Position numbers and translations under genes: made by a program | Assembly (NCBI GenBank): GCA_020435025.1 | Contig: JAGRAG010000079.1 | Location: 1 to 6,101, forward strand | Length of the DNA: 6,101 nt | Reading direction: 5' to 3' | DNA from: Bdellovibrionales bacterium | GTDB taxonomy: Bacteria > Bdellovibrionota > Bdellovibrionia > Bdellovibrionales > UBA1609 | Shown: in pieces, positions 1 through 5,574 of the stretch | Layout of the letters: each line of letters opens with the position of its first letter | Numbering within the stretch: position 1 is the first letter of the stretch | The notes under the pieces: generated by a model | Database searches by the model: none | What the model was told of the DNA's origin: nothing | Seen by the model: the letters and a program-made list of their open reading frames with translations, nothing else

Positions 1-553
1 CCCCAATTCGCTGGTGTATCAAACCATAAAATAAAGAATCTTTAGAAAAACTTGTAGTTCCTTGATTTAAAACCTCTAAAGCCTCTTGGTCCATTCCAAA
101 ATCACTATAAGTTTGAGCCACCGTTAATCGGCCAACAAAGGCTGCTCTTGTCCCTTTATGAGAACTGATAAAGTTTTTCAACTCCGAGATTTCTTCTGCT
201 AAATTTTGCTTTAAAACTTCAGGAGTTTTCTCTAACTTTTTAGAATCCTCATTCTTAGCAACCTTTTTGTCTTTGTCTTCGGACTCTTCAGCAATCCCTT
301 CAGCATCACTTTTTTCCAATTGCTCTATTTTATCACTTAATTTCTTCTCATACCCATAAAGCGCTTGCATCGCCTTCATCTCTGATCTTTTCGAAAAAAA
401 CTGATATCCAGCTAGCAGAGCCCCACCGACAACGATAACTCCAATGAAAGTAAACATTGAACGATAATGCACTTCTACCCATTTGATCACTTTGTCACTA
501 AATGTGATAAATGCATCTGGCTGTTCCGCTTCCTTCCGACTTTTTTTACTCAC
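1..553 (-). CDS. Membrane-anchored TPR-like protein (YfgM/TPR_21-like), C-terminus beyond window
   Basis: The first 184 codons are visible, and the 3' end runs off the left edge. The order is: a short charged cytoplasmic N-terminus (1-30), one hydrophobic segment (about 33-53, MFTFIGVIVVGGALLAGYQFF less its last residue), a charged Lys/Glu/Asp-rich stretch (about 69-125, probably coiled coil or flexible linker), then helices with TPR character (about 135-175, containing RLTVAQTYSDFGMDQEALEVL). This layout matches the YfgM/TPR_21 type, in which a single-pass inner-membrane protein exposes a TPR domain to the periplasm. In E. coli, YfgM is an ancillary factor of the Sec translocon and periplasmic chaperone network; that role here is inference. 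The GTG start is chosen because GAGGTGA lies just upstream and no ATG occurs in frame before residue 33, which is inside the membrane segment. The gene has its own likely promoter (632-660) rather than depending only on the leucine dehydrogenase transcript. Confidence 0.8.
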   Translation of the reverse strand, partial: MSKKSRKEAEQPDAFITFSDKVIKWVEVHYRSMFTFIGVIVVGGALLAGYQFFSKRSEMKAMQALYGYEKKLSDKIEQLEKSDAEGIAEESEDKDKKVAKNEDSKKLEKTPEVLKQNLAEEISELKNFISSHKGTRAAFVGRLTVAQTYSDFGMDQEALEVLNQGTTSFSKDSLFYGLIHQRIG

Positions 554-583
554 GCTTCACCTCAAGATCTCTCATTCAGGAAT

Positions 584-607
584 GACTTCGTGTAAATCTA
601 CGAAGTC
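584..607 (-). promoter_or_regulatory. Leader hairpin upstream of the TPR membrane protein
   Basis: A perfect 8-bp inverted repeat (GACTTCGT / ACGAAGTC) surrounds an 8-nt loop and ends about 30 nt before the GTG start. No T-run follows on either strand, so it does not look like an intrinsic terminator. It would sit in the 5' leader if the promoter at 632-660 is used. It could stabilise the mRNA, modulate translation, or be a protein-binding palindrome. Confidence 0.45.
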
Positions 608-631
608 CTTAAATAGGGAATCAAATCCATA

Positions 632-660
632 ATTTAAGCTTTTGAATAAGAGTCTGTCAA
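632..660 (-). promoter_or_regulatory. Candidate sigma70 promoter for the TPR membrane protein
   Basis: Reading leftward, a perfect -35 box TTGACA (655-660) is followed by a 17-bp spacer and TTAAAT (632-637, four of six matches to TATAAT). It lies between the leucine dehydrogenase stop and the GTG start at 553. It predicts a start near 625 and a leader of about 70 nt containing the hairpin at 584-607. Confidence 0.5.
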
Positions 661-705
661 AATCTTCTCTTTTATACTTTGCTCGTGACACTCTCCACAA
701 AAGAA

Positions 706-1824
706 TCAGTCATGTCGTTTTGTCATTTGGTCCAAAGTTGAATACTGACGAGCTTCACGCCCATGTGCTCGACTTCTTAAATGAGCAATTTCAGCTATCC
801 TTTGTTCCGCAAGCAAGTTTGCTGCTTCAAATGTTGGCACGCCCTTAGACTCTGCAATATCAAAAACGGTCATCAAGTTATCATAAACTTTATTGGTTTT
901 TTCAACAGCTCTTTGCTCCGTATATCCTTCTAGCTCAACGAAGACATTCATTAAGCCGCCAGCATTGATGACATAATCAGGAGCATAAAGAATCCCTAAC
1001 TCCATTAAGGCTCGGCCATGTTTTTCTTCAGAAAGAACGTTATTGGCTCCGCCAGCAACGGCTTTACAGTTGAGCTGATCAATAGTTTGGTCATTGACAA
1101 CGGCTCCCAAAGCACACGGAGCAAAAACATCGACTTCCTGCTGCAGGATTTGATCAGGAGCGACGATCTGAACTCCAAACTCTTCTGAAGCCCTTTTACA
1201 GACCTCAGGGTCAATGTCTGTAGCTACCACTTCGGCACCTTCCTGGGTTAAATACTTGGTTAAGTTTCTTCCGACATTACCCAAACCCTGAACAGAAAAC
1301 CGAACTCCACTCAGAGAATCAGCACCCAATTTCTTTTTCACCGTCGCCTTAATTCCCATCAAAACACCGTGTGCCGTATAGGGACTCGGATCTCCCGAGC
1401 CACCTAATGCTACTGGGATTCCTGTGACATAAGGCGTTTCCATATAGACATATTCCATGTCACGCACACTTGTACCCACGTCCTCTGCAGTGACATATTT
1501 TCCTTTTAAGGAGTTCACAAAAGCACCAAAAGTTCTAAATAAAGACTCTGTTTTTTGTTTTTTAGGATCACCAATGATAACTGCCTTTCCACCACCTAGA
1601 TTAAGGCCAGCAGCCGCAGCTTTATAAGTCATTCCTTTTGAAAGTCGCAACACATCTATTAATGCTTCTTCGTCTGAAGCATAGTTCCACATGCGAGTTC
1701 CCCCCAACGCTGGACCGAGAGTCGTATTATGGATGGCTATAATCGCCTTTAAACCACAACGTTCATCCCGGCAGTAAACAACTTGTTCATGCTCACCATA
1801 TTTAGAAATCAGTTCAAATGACAT
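706..1824 (-). CDS. ldh: Leucine dehydrogenase (branched-chain amino acid dehydrogenase)
   Basis: The product (372 aa, close to the usual 364-367) catalyses reversible NAD+-dependent oxidative deamination of leucine, and usually valine and isoleucine, to the 2-oxo acids and ammonia in the cytoplasm. Diagnostic segments are all present: GPALGGTRMW (37-46); SKGMTYKAAAAGLNLGGGK (62-80) with substrate-binding Lys68 and catalytic Lys80; TAED (112-115) with catalytic Asp115; Rossmann loop GLGNVG (180-185); Asp203 at the end of the following strand, which favours NAD over NADP; and NAGGLMNV (287-294). Pocket positions Leu40, Ala113 and Val294 agree with leucine rather than phenylalanine dehydrogenase; the residue at 291 is Leu where Bacillus enzymes have Val. 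The ATG start is preceded by AGGGGAG at 5-nt spacing. The enzyme fits an organism that burns amino acids as fuel. Leu versus Val preference cannot be settled from sequence. The symbols bcd and leuDH are also used. Confidence 0.96.
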   Translation of the reverse strand: MSFELISKYGEHEQVVYCRDERCGLKAIIAIHNTTLGPALGGTRMWNYASDEEALIDVLRLSKGMTYKAAAAGLNLGGGKAVIIGDPKKQKTESLFRTFGAFVNSLKGKYVTAEDVGTSVRDMEYVYMETPYVTGIPVALGGSGDPSPYTAHGVLMGIKATVKKKLGADSLSGVRFSVQGLGNVGRNLTKYLTQEGAEVVATDIDPEVCKRASEEFGVQIVAPDQILQQEVDVFAPCALGAVVNDQTIDQLNCKAVAGGANNVLSEEKHGRALMELGILYAPDYVINAGGLMNVFVELEGYTEQRAVEKTNKVYDNLMTVFDIAESKGVPTFEAANLLAEQRIAEIAHLRSRAHGREARQYSTLDQMTKRHD

Positions 1825-1828
1825 CCGG

Positions 1829-1836
1829 CTCCCCTA
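1829..1836 (-). promoter_or_regulatory. Ribosome binding site of leucine dehydrogenase
   Basis: On the minus strand AGGGGAG stands a few bases before the ATG at 1824. It is a strong purine-rich SD that fixes this start. Confidence 0.75.
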
Positions 1837-1904
1837 AAATTGAGTTGAACTTCTTCTATTAGAGATACATTCCCCCTATAAACTTTCATTGAAGAAGTGG
1901 CCGA

Positions 1905-1933
1905 AGGATAGAGGCTCCCCTTCTGTAATTCAA
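1905..1933 (-). promoter_or_regulatory. Candidate sigma70 promoter for leucine dehydrogenase
   Basis: Leftward -35 TTGAAT (1928-1933), a 17-bp spacer and -10 TATCCT (1905-1910) would start transcription near 1898. That gives a leader of about 75 nt. The -10 box matches only four of six bases, so other starts further upstream are possible. Confidence 0.4.
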
Positions 1934-2016
1934 GAAATTTTCTCTAAATCATTAAAAATAGGGTGAAATACCCCAATCAGATATCCCCAAAGGTATACAC
2001 TCCGGGTCATTTAGGT

Positions 2017-2052
2017 AAAAAAAAAGCCCACAGCCAAACCAAAACTGTGGGC
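2017..2052 (-). terminator. Rho-independent terminator, leftward
   Basis: On the minus strand a perfect 8-bp GC-rich stem (GCCCACAG / CTGTGGGC, 2026-2033 and 2045-2052) with an 11-nt loop is followed directly by nine T residues (A-run 2017-2025 on plus). On the plus strand no T-run follows, so it works only leftward. No recognisable leftward gene lies upstream of it, which makes it an orphan. It may end an unannotated small RNA or block antisense transcripts from the operon side. Confidence 0.85.
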
Positions 2053-2138
2053 GGGTGACCCCCCTAAGCGGATCAATACCAATTCCATTTCAAAAGGTGC
2101 ATTTCATTTACCACGCTTTACAAAAAATTAACCAATAA

Positions 2139-2160
2139 CAAATATGAACAAATATGAACA
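2139..2160. repeat. 10-bp tandem direct repeat
   Basis: The unit AATATGAACA occurs twice head to tail (2141-2150, 2151-2160), with a partial third copy (ACA) just before. The period is close to one turn of the helix, so repeated protein contacts on one DNA face are possible. Chance in AT-rich sequence is also possible. Confidence 0.6.
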
Positions 2161-2217
2161 CGAGCAAATTTCGTCTCCTGATCTTTGTAAAAAGGTGAGA
2201 GGGAATTACCTAAGTCA

Positions 2218-2247
2218 TTGAAATTCACCTTTATTTTAGATTTTATA
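2218..2247 (+). promoter_or_regulatory. Candidate promoter of the secreted protein / TPR-wHTH operon
   Basis: TTGAAA (2218-2223) with an 18-bp spacer to TTTATA (2242-2247) inside the AT-rich stretch TTTTATATAGAAT. A transcript would begin near 2255, about 50 nt before the ATG. The exact -10 is ambiguous because several overlapping AT-rich hexamers fit. Confidence 0.35.
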
Positions 2248-2303
2248 TAGAATTTAAAACTCAGAAGGTTGTGGATCTCAAAGATAGTGATAACACATAA
2301 ATT

Positions 2304-3800
2304 ATGCAATGCTTGAAATCTATCACTAGATTAGTCGCCCTTGGCGCCGTTGGGACTCTATTTGGATTCCACTCTTTAGCCGTTACCAATACAAGGCCGG
2401 CATTATCTAGCCTTCAAAATCCTCCGACAGAAACTGCAAGACTTGTGAACGCCCCACTAGGAAATCCAGTTTTAGAAGTCCCCCTGCCTCAAAATAGCTT
2501 TAGGGACAGCTTAGGTGACACCTATTATGTTCTTGATACGGCCACAAGTGAAGACGCTCAAAAAGCCATTGATCATGCCTTTGAAAAGATATTTTCCACC
2601 ACCATAGGACTTGATCTTTGCCGATTGGTTTTAGCTGAAAAAAGCAAAGAGGCGCACCAACTCAATTTACGAAAGCACTTGGGAATCTCTATCAAAGTGG
2701 CAGAGAGAATTGTAGGCAAATGCCGATATGCTGATCCCGTGCTGCCCTCTTTTTTCTTTATTCCCTCTAAAGAATCGGACATTCAGCGCAAGCGTCTTGC
2801 CGGCTCAAGGAACGTCGGAGATGGCTTTAAGAATTACACCTTTCTACTCACTCGGGGCACCAAATGGAATTACGATAGCTGGACCGATGCCTCTAATCAA
2901 ACGTTTATAGTTATTGAAGATCCTTATACCGAAAACACTCTGTCTTCTCAAAACGACGAGCTTCATCTTATTCGAGTTTTAGCCCATGAAATTGCTGTTT
3001 ATTTTGACGTTAAACAGTCCACTGATACAAATGAGTGGCGAGAAATCATAGAATTAAGTATTTCGAGACTTTCAAGCTATCCATATTTAGAAGAATTTGC
3101 TCTCGCTCTCAGCAATCCATTGATCCAGCAAGTTTTGACAACCTGGCGAGCCTATATTTTTGAACGCCTTGTCCTCGAGGAAGTTTTAGAAAGATTTCCC
3201 TCTTTAGGAAAATTCACAGATACAGCAATAGATTCAAAATATGATTTTTTACTGGACTCAAAATGTAATGATGACTGTTTATTTGACCACTTACGAATCG
3301 AAGCAGAACAGTTGACAGAGAAGGCCCTCTTTTTTTCCGTTCTTCGCCCCAATTATCGGAATCGAAAGTGGAAGCAGGTTCAGCAGGAGCTTTACGCAAA
3401 AGACAATGAACTCCGAAGTGCCCTAATTGACTATCCCAACAAACTTCTTGGCACCTATTTATCTATTGATTCTAGAACGAGTAAGTTCAGCAGTGCTTTG
3501 GGTGTCTTAGATCTTTCCACCCCTTTTTCTTATTCGGACTTCTTTTACTTATTAATTGATCCAGCCATCTACCAAGCCAATATTGTACCTTCTTATGTAA
3601 CTGCCCAGCAGTACAAACGAATCTTGCTTCCAAGCGATTTAAGACGGATTTGGTTAACTTCGATAAAGCTTCAAAGCTCCAATGACTTGGGAGTTATCTC
3701 ATTTTTAAAAAATCCTCTCTTAGGCGCTACAAATGTAAATAGCACCTATGGACCTCGTCCTAGGATTCGTACTGGTTCCATTGGCGGAGGTGCTCATTGA
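2304..3800 (+). CDS. Secreted protein of unknown function with partial zincin-like motif
   Basis: The product is 498 aa and its family is not recognised. It opens with a signal peptide: Lys5/Arg9, a hydrophobic core (10-22) and a likely cleavage SLA|V after residue 26, so it should be periplasmic, outer-surface or secreted. No lipobox is present. The mature part begins with a Pro-rich stretch (about 31-65) and then is mainly helical. A segment VLAHEIAVYFD (225-235) resembles the zinc helix of zincin proteases, but the expected second His (HExxH) is Val232, with Asp at 235, so protease activity is doubtful. Cys106, Cys140 and the close pair Cys321/Cys325 (CNDDC) could form disulfides. The last residues are Gly-rich (GGGAH) because they overlap the SD of the next gene. 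The ATG has no clear SD, but an in-frame TAA lies two codons upstream, so the start cannot be earlier. It overlaps the next gene by 3 nt, implying coupled expression. Confidence 0.85.
   Translation: MQCLKSITRLVALGAVGTLFGFHSLAVTNTRPALSSLQNPPTETARLVNAPLGNPVLEVPLPQNSFRDSLGDTYYVLDTATSEDAQKAIDHAFEKIFSTTIGLDLCRLVLAEKSKEAHQLNLRKHLGISIKVAERIVGKCRYADPVLPSFFFIPSKESDIQRKRLAGSRNVGDGFKNYTFLLTRGTKWNYDSWTDASNQTFIVIEDPYTENTLSSQNDELHLIRVLAHEIAVYFDVKQSTDTNEWREIIELSISRLSSYPYLEEFALALSNPLIQQVLTTWRAYIFERLVLEEVLERFPSLGKFTDTAIDSKYDFLLDSKCNDDCLFDHLRIEAEQLTEKALFFSVLRPNYRNRKWKQVQQELYAKDNELRSALIDYPNKLLGTYLSIDSRTSKFSSALGVLDLSTPFSYSDFFYLLIDPAIYQANIVPSYVTAQQYKRILLPSDLRRIWLTSIKLQSSNDLGVISFLKNPLLGATNVNSTYGPRPRIRTGSIGGGAH
3784..3790 (+). 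promoter_or_regulatory. Ribosome binding site deciding the TTG start at 3797
   Basis: GCGGAGG within the last codons of the upstream gene stands 6 nt before the TTG at 3797. No comparable SD precedes the first in-frame ATG (3830), so the TTG start is preferred. Confidence 0.75.
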
Positions 3801-5197
3801 CCTCAGCCGAAGTCGCGACCTTTCGCCTAATGAGCGTTTATGAACTCGATAGACACTTACAGACTTGGCTAGCGGAAGGCCGATATAAAGATATCTTTGC
3901 CTTTTGTGAGGCACTTGAAAGTGGGGACCCACCTCTCCGACCTGAGACCCAAAGAGTGTTAAACCATTACCAAGCTATGGCCTACATTTACTTAGGCGCT
4001 CCGAACAAAGCCAAGCAGTTTTATTTAAAAGCACTGGAGTTTGGAGAAAATATCTCTTTGCAAAGAGATCTTGCCTGTTGTTACTACTTATTAGATGAAA
4101 TTGATGAGTGGCGCCAATCTTATCAGTTCCTGGAAGCGACCTTACATCGTTCGGATATTGCAATCCAAGATATTCAAACATGGCGCGCACAACTGATTCT
4201 TGGAAAATTTTATGAAGAAGAAGGCCTTATTCATAAAGCAAGGGAATACTACCAAGAAACTTGGAAAGCCGCTTTAATTGCAAACAATACGACCATTGTT
4301 CAACAAGCACTTCCTCAGCTTCTTCGTGTTTTAGCACTTTTTACCAATAGTGATGAGATTAGTTCGTTGTACGCACAATTAGTCGATATCGATACTTCCA
4401 AAATTTCTCCTGATTTAACCATTGAGATGGAACACAGTCTGATGCTCGCGGAGCTCTATCTCATTGGGCCTAATCATGCATGGACAAGAGTGCAAGCAGC
4501 GTTTACTGAGCCCTATTGGAGCGAAGAGGACCGTCGCCTCATATTATTTGATTTTGCCGAAGAGGTTTTAATGCGAAAAGAGACCTTGCCTATGGAACTG
4601 ACTTCATTTATTTCGTCAGATTGGTCCCTCTCTGCTCATGAAGAACAGATACTGAGGTTCATACAAAACCCCAATGAGGTAAAAATCCATTGGCTCAATC
4701 GTTTAGCACCAAGACTTTCAGCAGCATGTCGTTTGAGAGGACTCTTCCTCTTTTTAGCGAGTCAAGATTCTGGCGATCTACAAAAAGAGGTGCATAGAAA
4801 GATACAACTTCTGCTGGGAGTTCTTCCGGTAGAAGCTCGTGGCTATTGGCTTCATAAGGTAGAACCCTATTATGAAAAAACGGATTTAACTATTACAGTT
4901 GATCCTAAAATGAAAAAGCTTACTTATCAGAATAAAGAACTGGATTTATCTAGAAAAAAAGGAATGCTCCAGATTATGAGTGAACTTGGCGGTGAACCGA
5001 GCTTATCTGTAGATGCCCTAATTGAACATCTATGGAGTACTGATTACTCACCGGAACATTTTCATCGTTTACGAATGACAATACACAGACTCAATAACCT
5101 ATTGTTTGATTTAACATCCATTCAAAAGGTCGTAGAATTTGATTCAGAAAAAGTAAAAATTCACCCTTCTATTAATATATCTACTTTAAATAATTAG
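3797..5197 (+). CDS. TPR-like protein with C-terminal OmpR-type winged-helix DNA-binding domain
   Basis: The product (466 aa) has no signal peptide or membrane segment, so it should be cytoplasmic. The N-terminal two thirds is helical with TPR-like repeats: about 52-85 (HYQAMAYIYLGAPNKAKQFY), 88-115 and 128-162 (LILGKFYEEEGLIHKAREYY), and less regular helices to about 358. The last 100 residues (about 364-458) follow the OmpR/Trans_reg_C pattern: a beta hairpin (TVDPKMKKLTYQNKELDLS), helices with LLxxL-like spacing (KKGMLQIMSELGGEPSLSVDALIEHLW less its ends), a recognition helix near 420-436 (HFHRLRMTIHRLNNLL) and a C-terminal beta wing. It is probably a transcription factor sensing through protein or ligand binding to the TPRs. 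SARP/AfsR-type regulators carry the same two domains in the opposite order, and no receiver domain is present. The start is TTG, overlapping the upstream stop as TTGA. The ligand and targets are unknown. Confidence 0.85.
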   Translation: MTSAEVATFRLMSVYELDRHLQTWLAEGRYKDIFAFCEALESGDPPLRPETQRVLNHYQAMAYIYLGAPNKAKQFYLKALEFGENISLQRDLACCYYLLDEIDEWRQSYQFLEATLHRSDIAIQDIQTWRAQLILGKFYEEEGLIHKAREYYQETWKAALIANNTTIVQQALPQLLRVLALFTNSDEISSLYAQLVDIDTSKISPDLTIEMEHSLMLAELYLIGPNHAWTRVQAAFTEPYWSEEDRRLILFDFAEEVLMRKETLPMELTSFISSDWSLSAHEEQILRFIQNPNEVKIHWLNRLAPRLSAACRLRGLFLFLASQDSGDLQKEVHRKIQLLLGVLPVEARGYWLHKVEPYYEKTDLTITVDPKMKKLTYQNKELDLSRKKGMLQIMSELGGEPSLSVDALIEHLWSTDYSPEHFHRLRMTIHRLNNLLFDLTSIQKVVEFDSEKVKIHPSINISTLNN

Positions 5198-5219
5198 GAT
5201 TTTAAAAAAGACTTTTAAG

Positions 5220-5279
5220 AAAAAAAGGACGATGCCGAAGCGTCCATGCTTCGCATGTTTAGTCAACCAAACATCGCCC
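5220..5279 (-). terminator. Leftward terminator-like structure with alternative folds
   Basis: On the minus strand the stem GGACG / CGTCC (5241-5245 and 5227-5231, 9-nt loop) is followed directly by seven T residues (A-run 5220-5226 on plus). Other pairings compete for the same bases: CGAAGC / GCTTCG (5236-5241, 5248-5253), ATGTTT / AAACAT (5255-5260, 5269-5274) and CGATG / CATCG (5230-5234, 5272-5276). The polarity suits only leftward termination, yet no leftward gene is seen to its right. Confidence 0.5.
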
Positions 5280-5562
5280 CCCCACATACATTTATGGTCT
5301 TTAAGAAGCGTCTCGTAAGCAATCATTGATGCAACGCATTTAGGGAGAGATTTTCACTTCATTTACCTAACAATGCAGAATGGGCCAATACGACACAGAC
5401 TAGAAGCGAAAATCCTAACATCACTCAATAAAAAAAGTAGAATTAGAAGCCTTTCACTTTTTGGAGTTAAACTGGGTCAGACACCTTTTTACAAATCTCT
5501 CTAGCAAATTCTTTTTTCTTGCACCAAAGCTTAGCGTGTGCGAGCGTTTCTCCTAATTATTT

Positions 5563-5568
5563 AGGGGG
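5563..5568 (+). promoter_or_regulatory. Ribosome binding site deciding the TTG start at 5575
   Basis: AGGGGG lies 6 nt before TTG at 5575 (9 nt before the adjacent TTG at 5578). An in-frame TAG at 5572-5574 bounds the frame immediately upstream, and no ATG occurs in frame until 5887. Confidence 0.7.
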
Positions 5569-5574
5569 TTTTAG

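Larger units (their letters stand above)
1825..2303. other. Divergent intergenic region, 479 bp
   Basis: This is the space between leucine dehydrogenase (leftward) and the secreted-protein operon (rightward). From left to right it holds the dehydrogenase SD, an 8-bp inverted repeat in its leader (1849-1856 / 1891-1898), its candidate promoter, a leftward intrinsic terminator (2017-2052), a 10-bp tandem repeat (2139-2160) and a candidate rightward promoter (2218-2247). No convincing protein gene is seen. The one leftward open frame (2118-2309) has an amino-acid composition and a start overlapping the operon start that look fortuitous. Confidence 0.7.
5198..5574. other. Intergenic region, 377 bp
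   Basis: This is the gap between the TPR-wHTH gene and the next secreted-protein gene. Its left end holds a leftward terminator-like structure (5220-5279). Further on it holds the motif GGGTCAGACACC (5474-5485) and a strong SD (5563-5568) at its right end. No forward terminator with a T-run and no convincing promoter could be picked out. The longest rightward frame (5373-5504, 43 codons) has no SD and is not annotated as a gene. Confidence 0.6.

Noticed and set aside
642..848. A 68-codon plus-strand frame over the end of leucine dehydrogenase.
   Set aside because: It is antisense to the conserved dehydrogenase over most of its length and has no SD; a shadow.
2053..2100. Possible tRNA-like 3' end (CCA-containing stretch next to GGGTGACC).
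   Set aside because: No T-loop consensus, acceptor pairing or anticodon arm on either strand.
2118..2309. A 63-codon minus-strand frame upstream of the leftward terminator.
   Set aside because: It begins antisense to the operon's start codon, lacks an SD and has AT-driven composition. The terminator downstream makes a transcript possible, but a protein is not supported.
5201..5219. TTAAAA / TTTTAA repeat after the TPR-wHTH stop as a forward terminator.
   Set aside because: All-AT stem, followed by A residues rather than T; not a credible forward terminator.
5432..5462. Inverted repeat AAAAAGT / ACTTTTT as a possible terminator.
   Set aside because: The stem is almost entirely A-T with a long loop and no following T-run; expected by chance here.
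5373..5504. A 43-codon plus-strand frame whose first residues (GPIRHRLEAKILTSL) faintly recall the N-terminus of BolA proteins.
   Set aside because: No SD, no continuation of BolA motifs in any frame, and the frame runs through the intergenic GGGTCAGACACC motif. Most likely chance, with a decayed fragment as the alternative.
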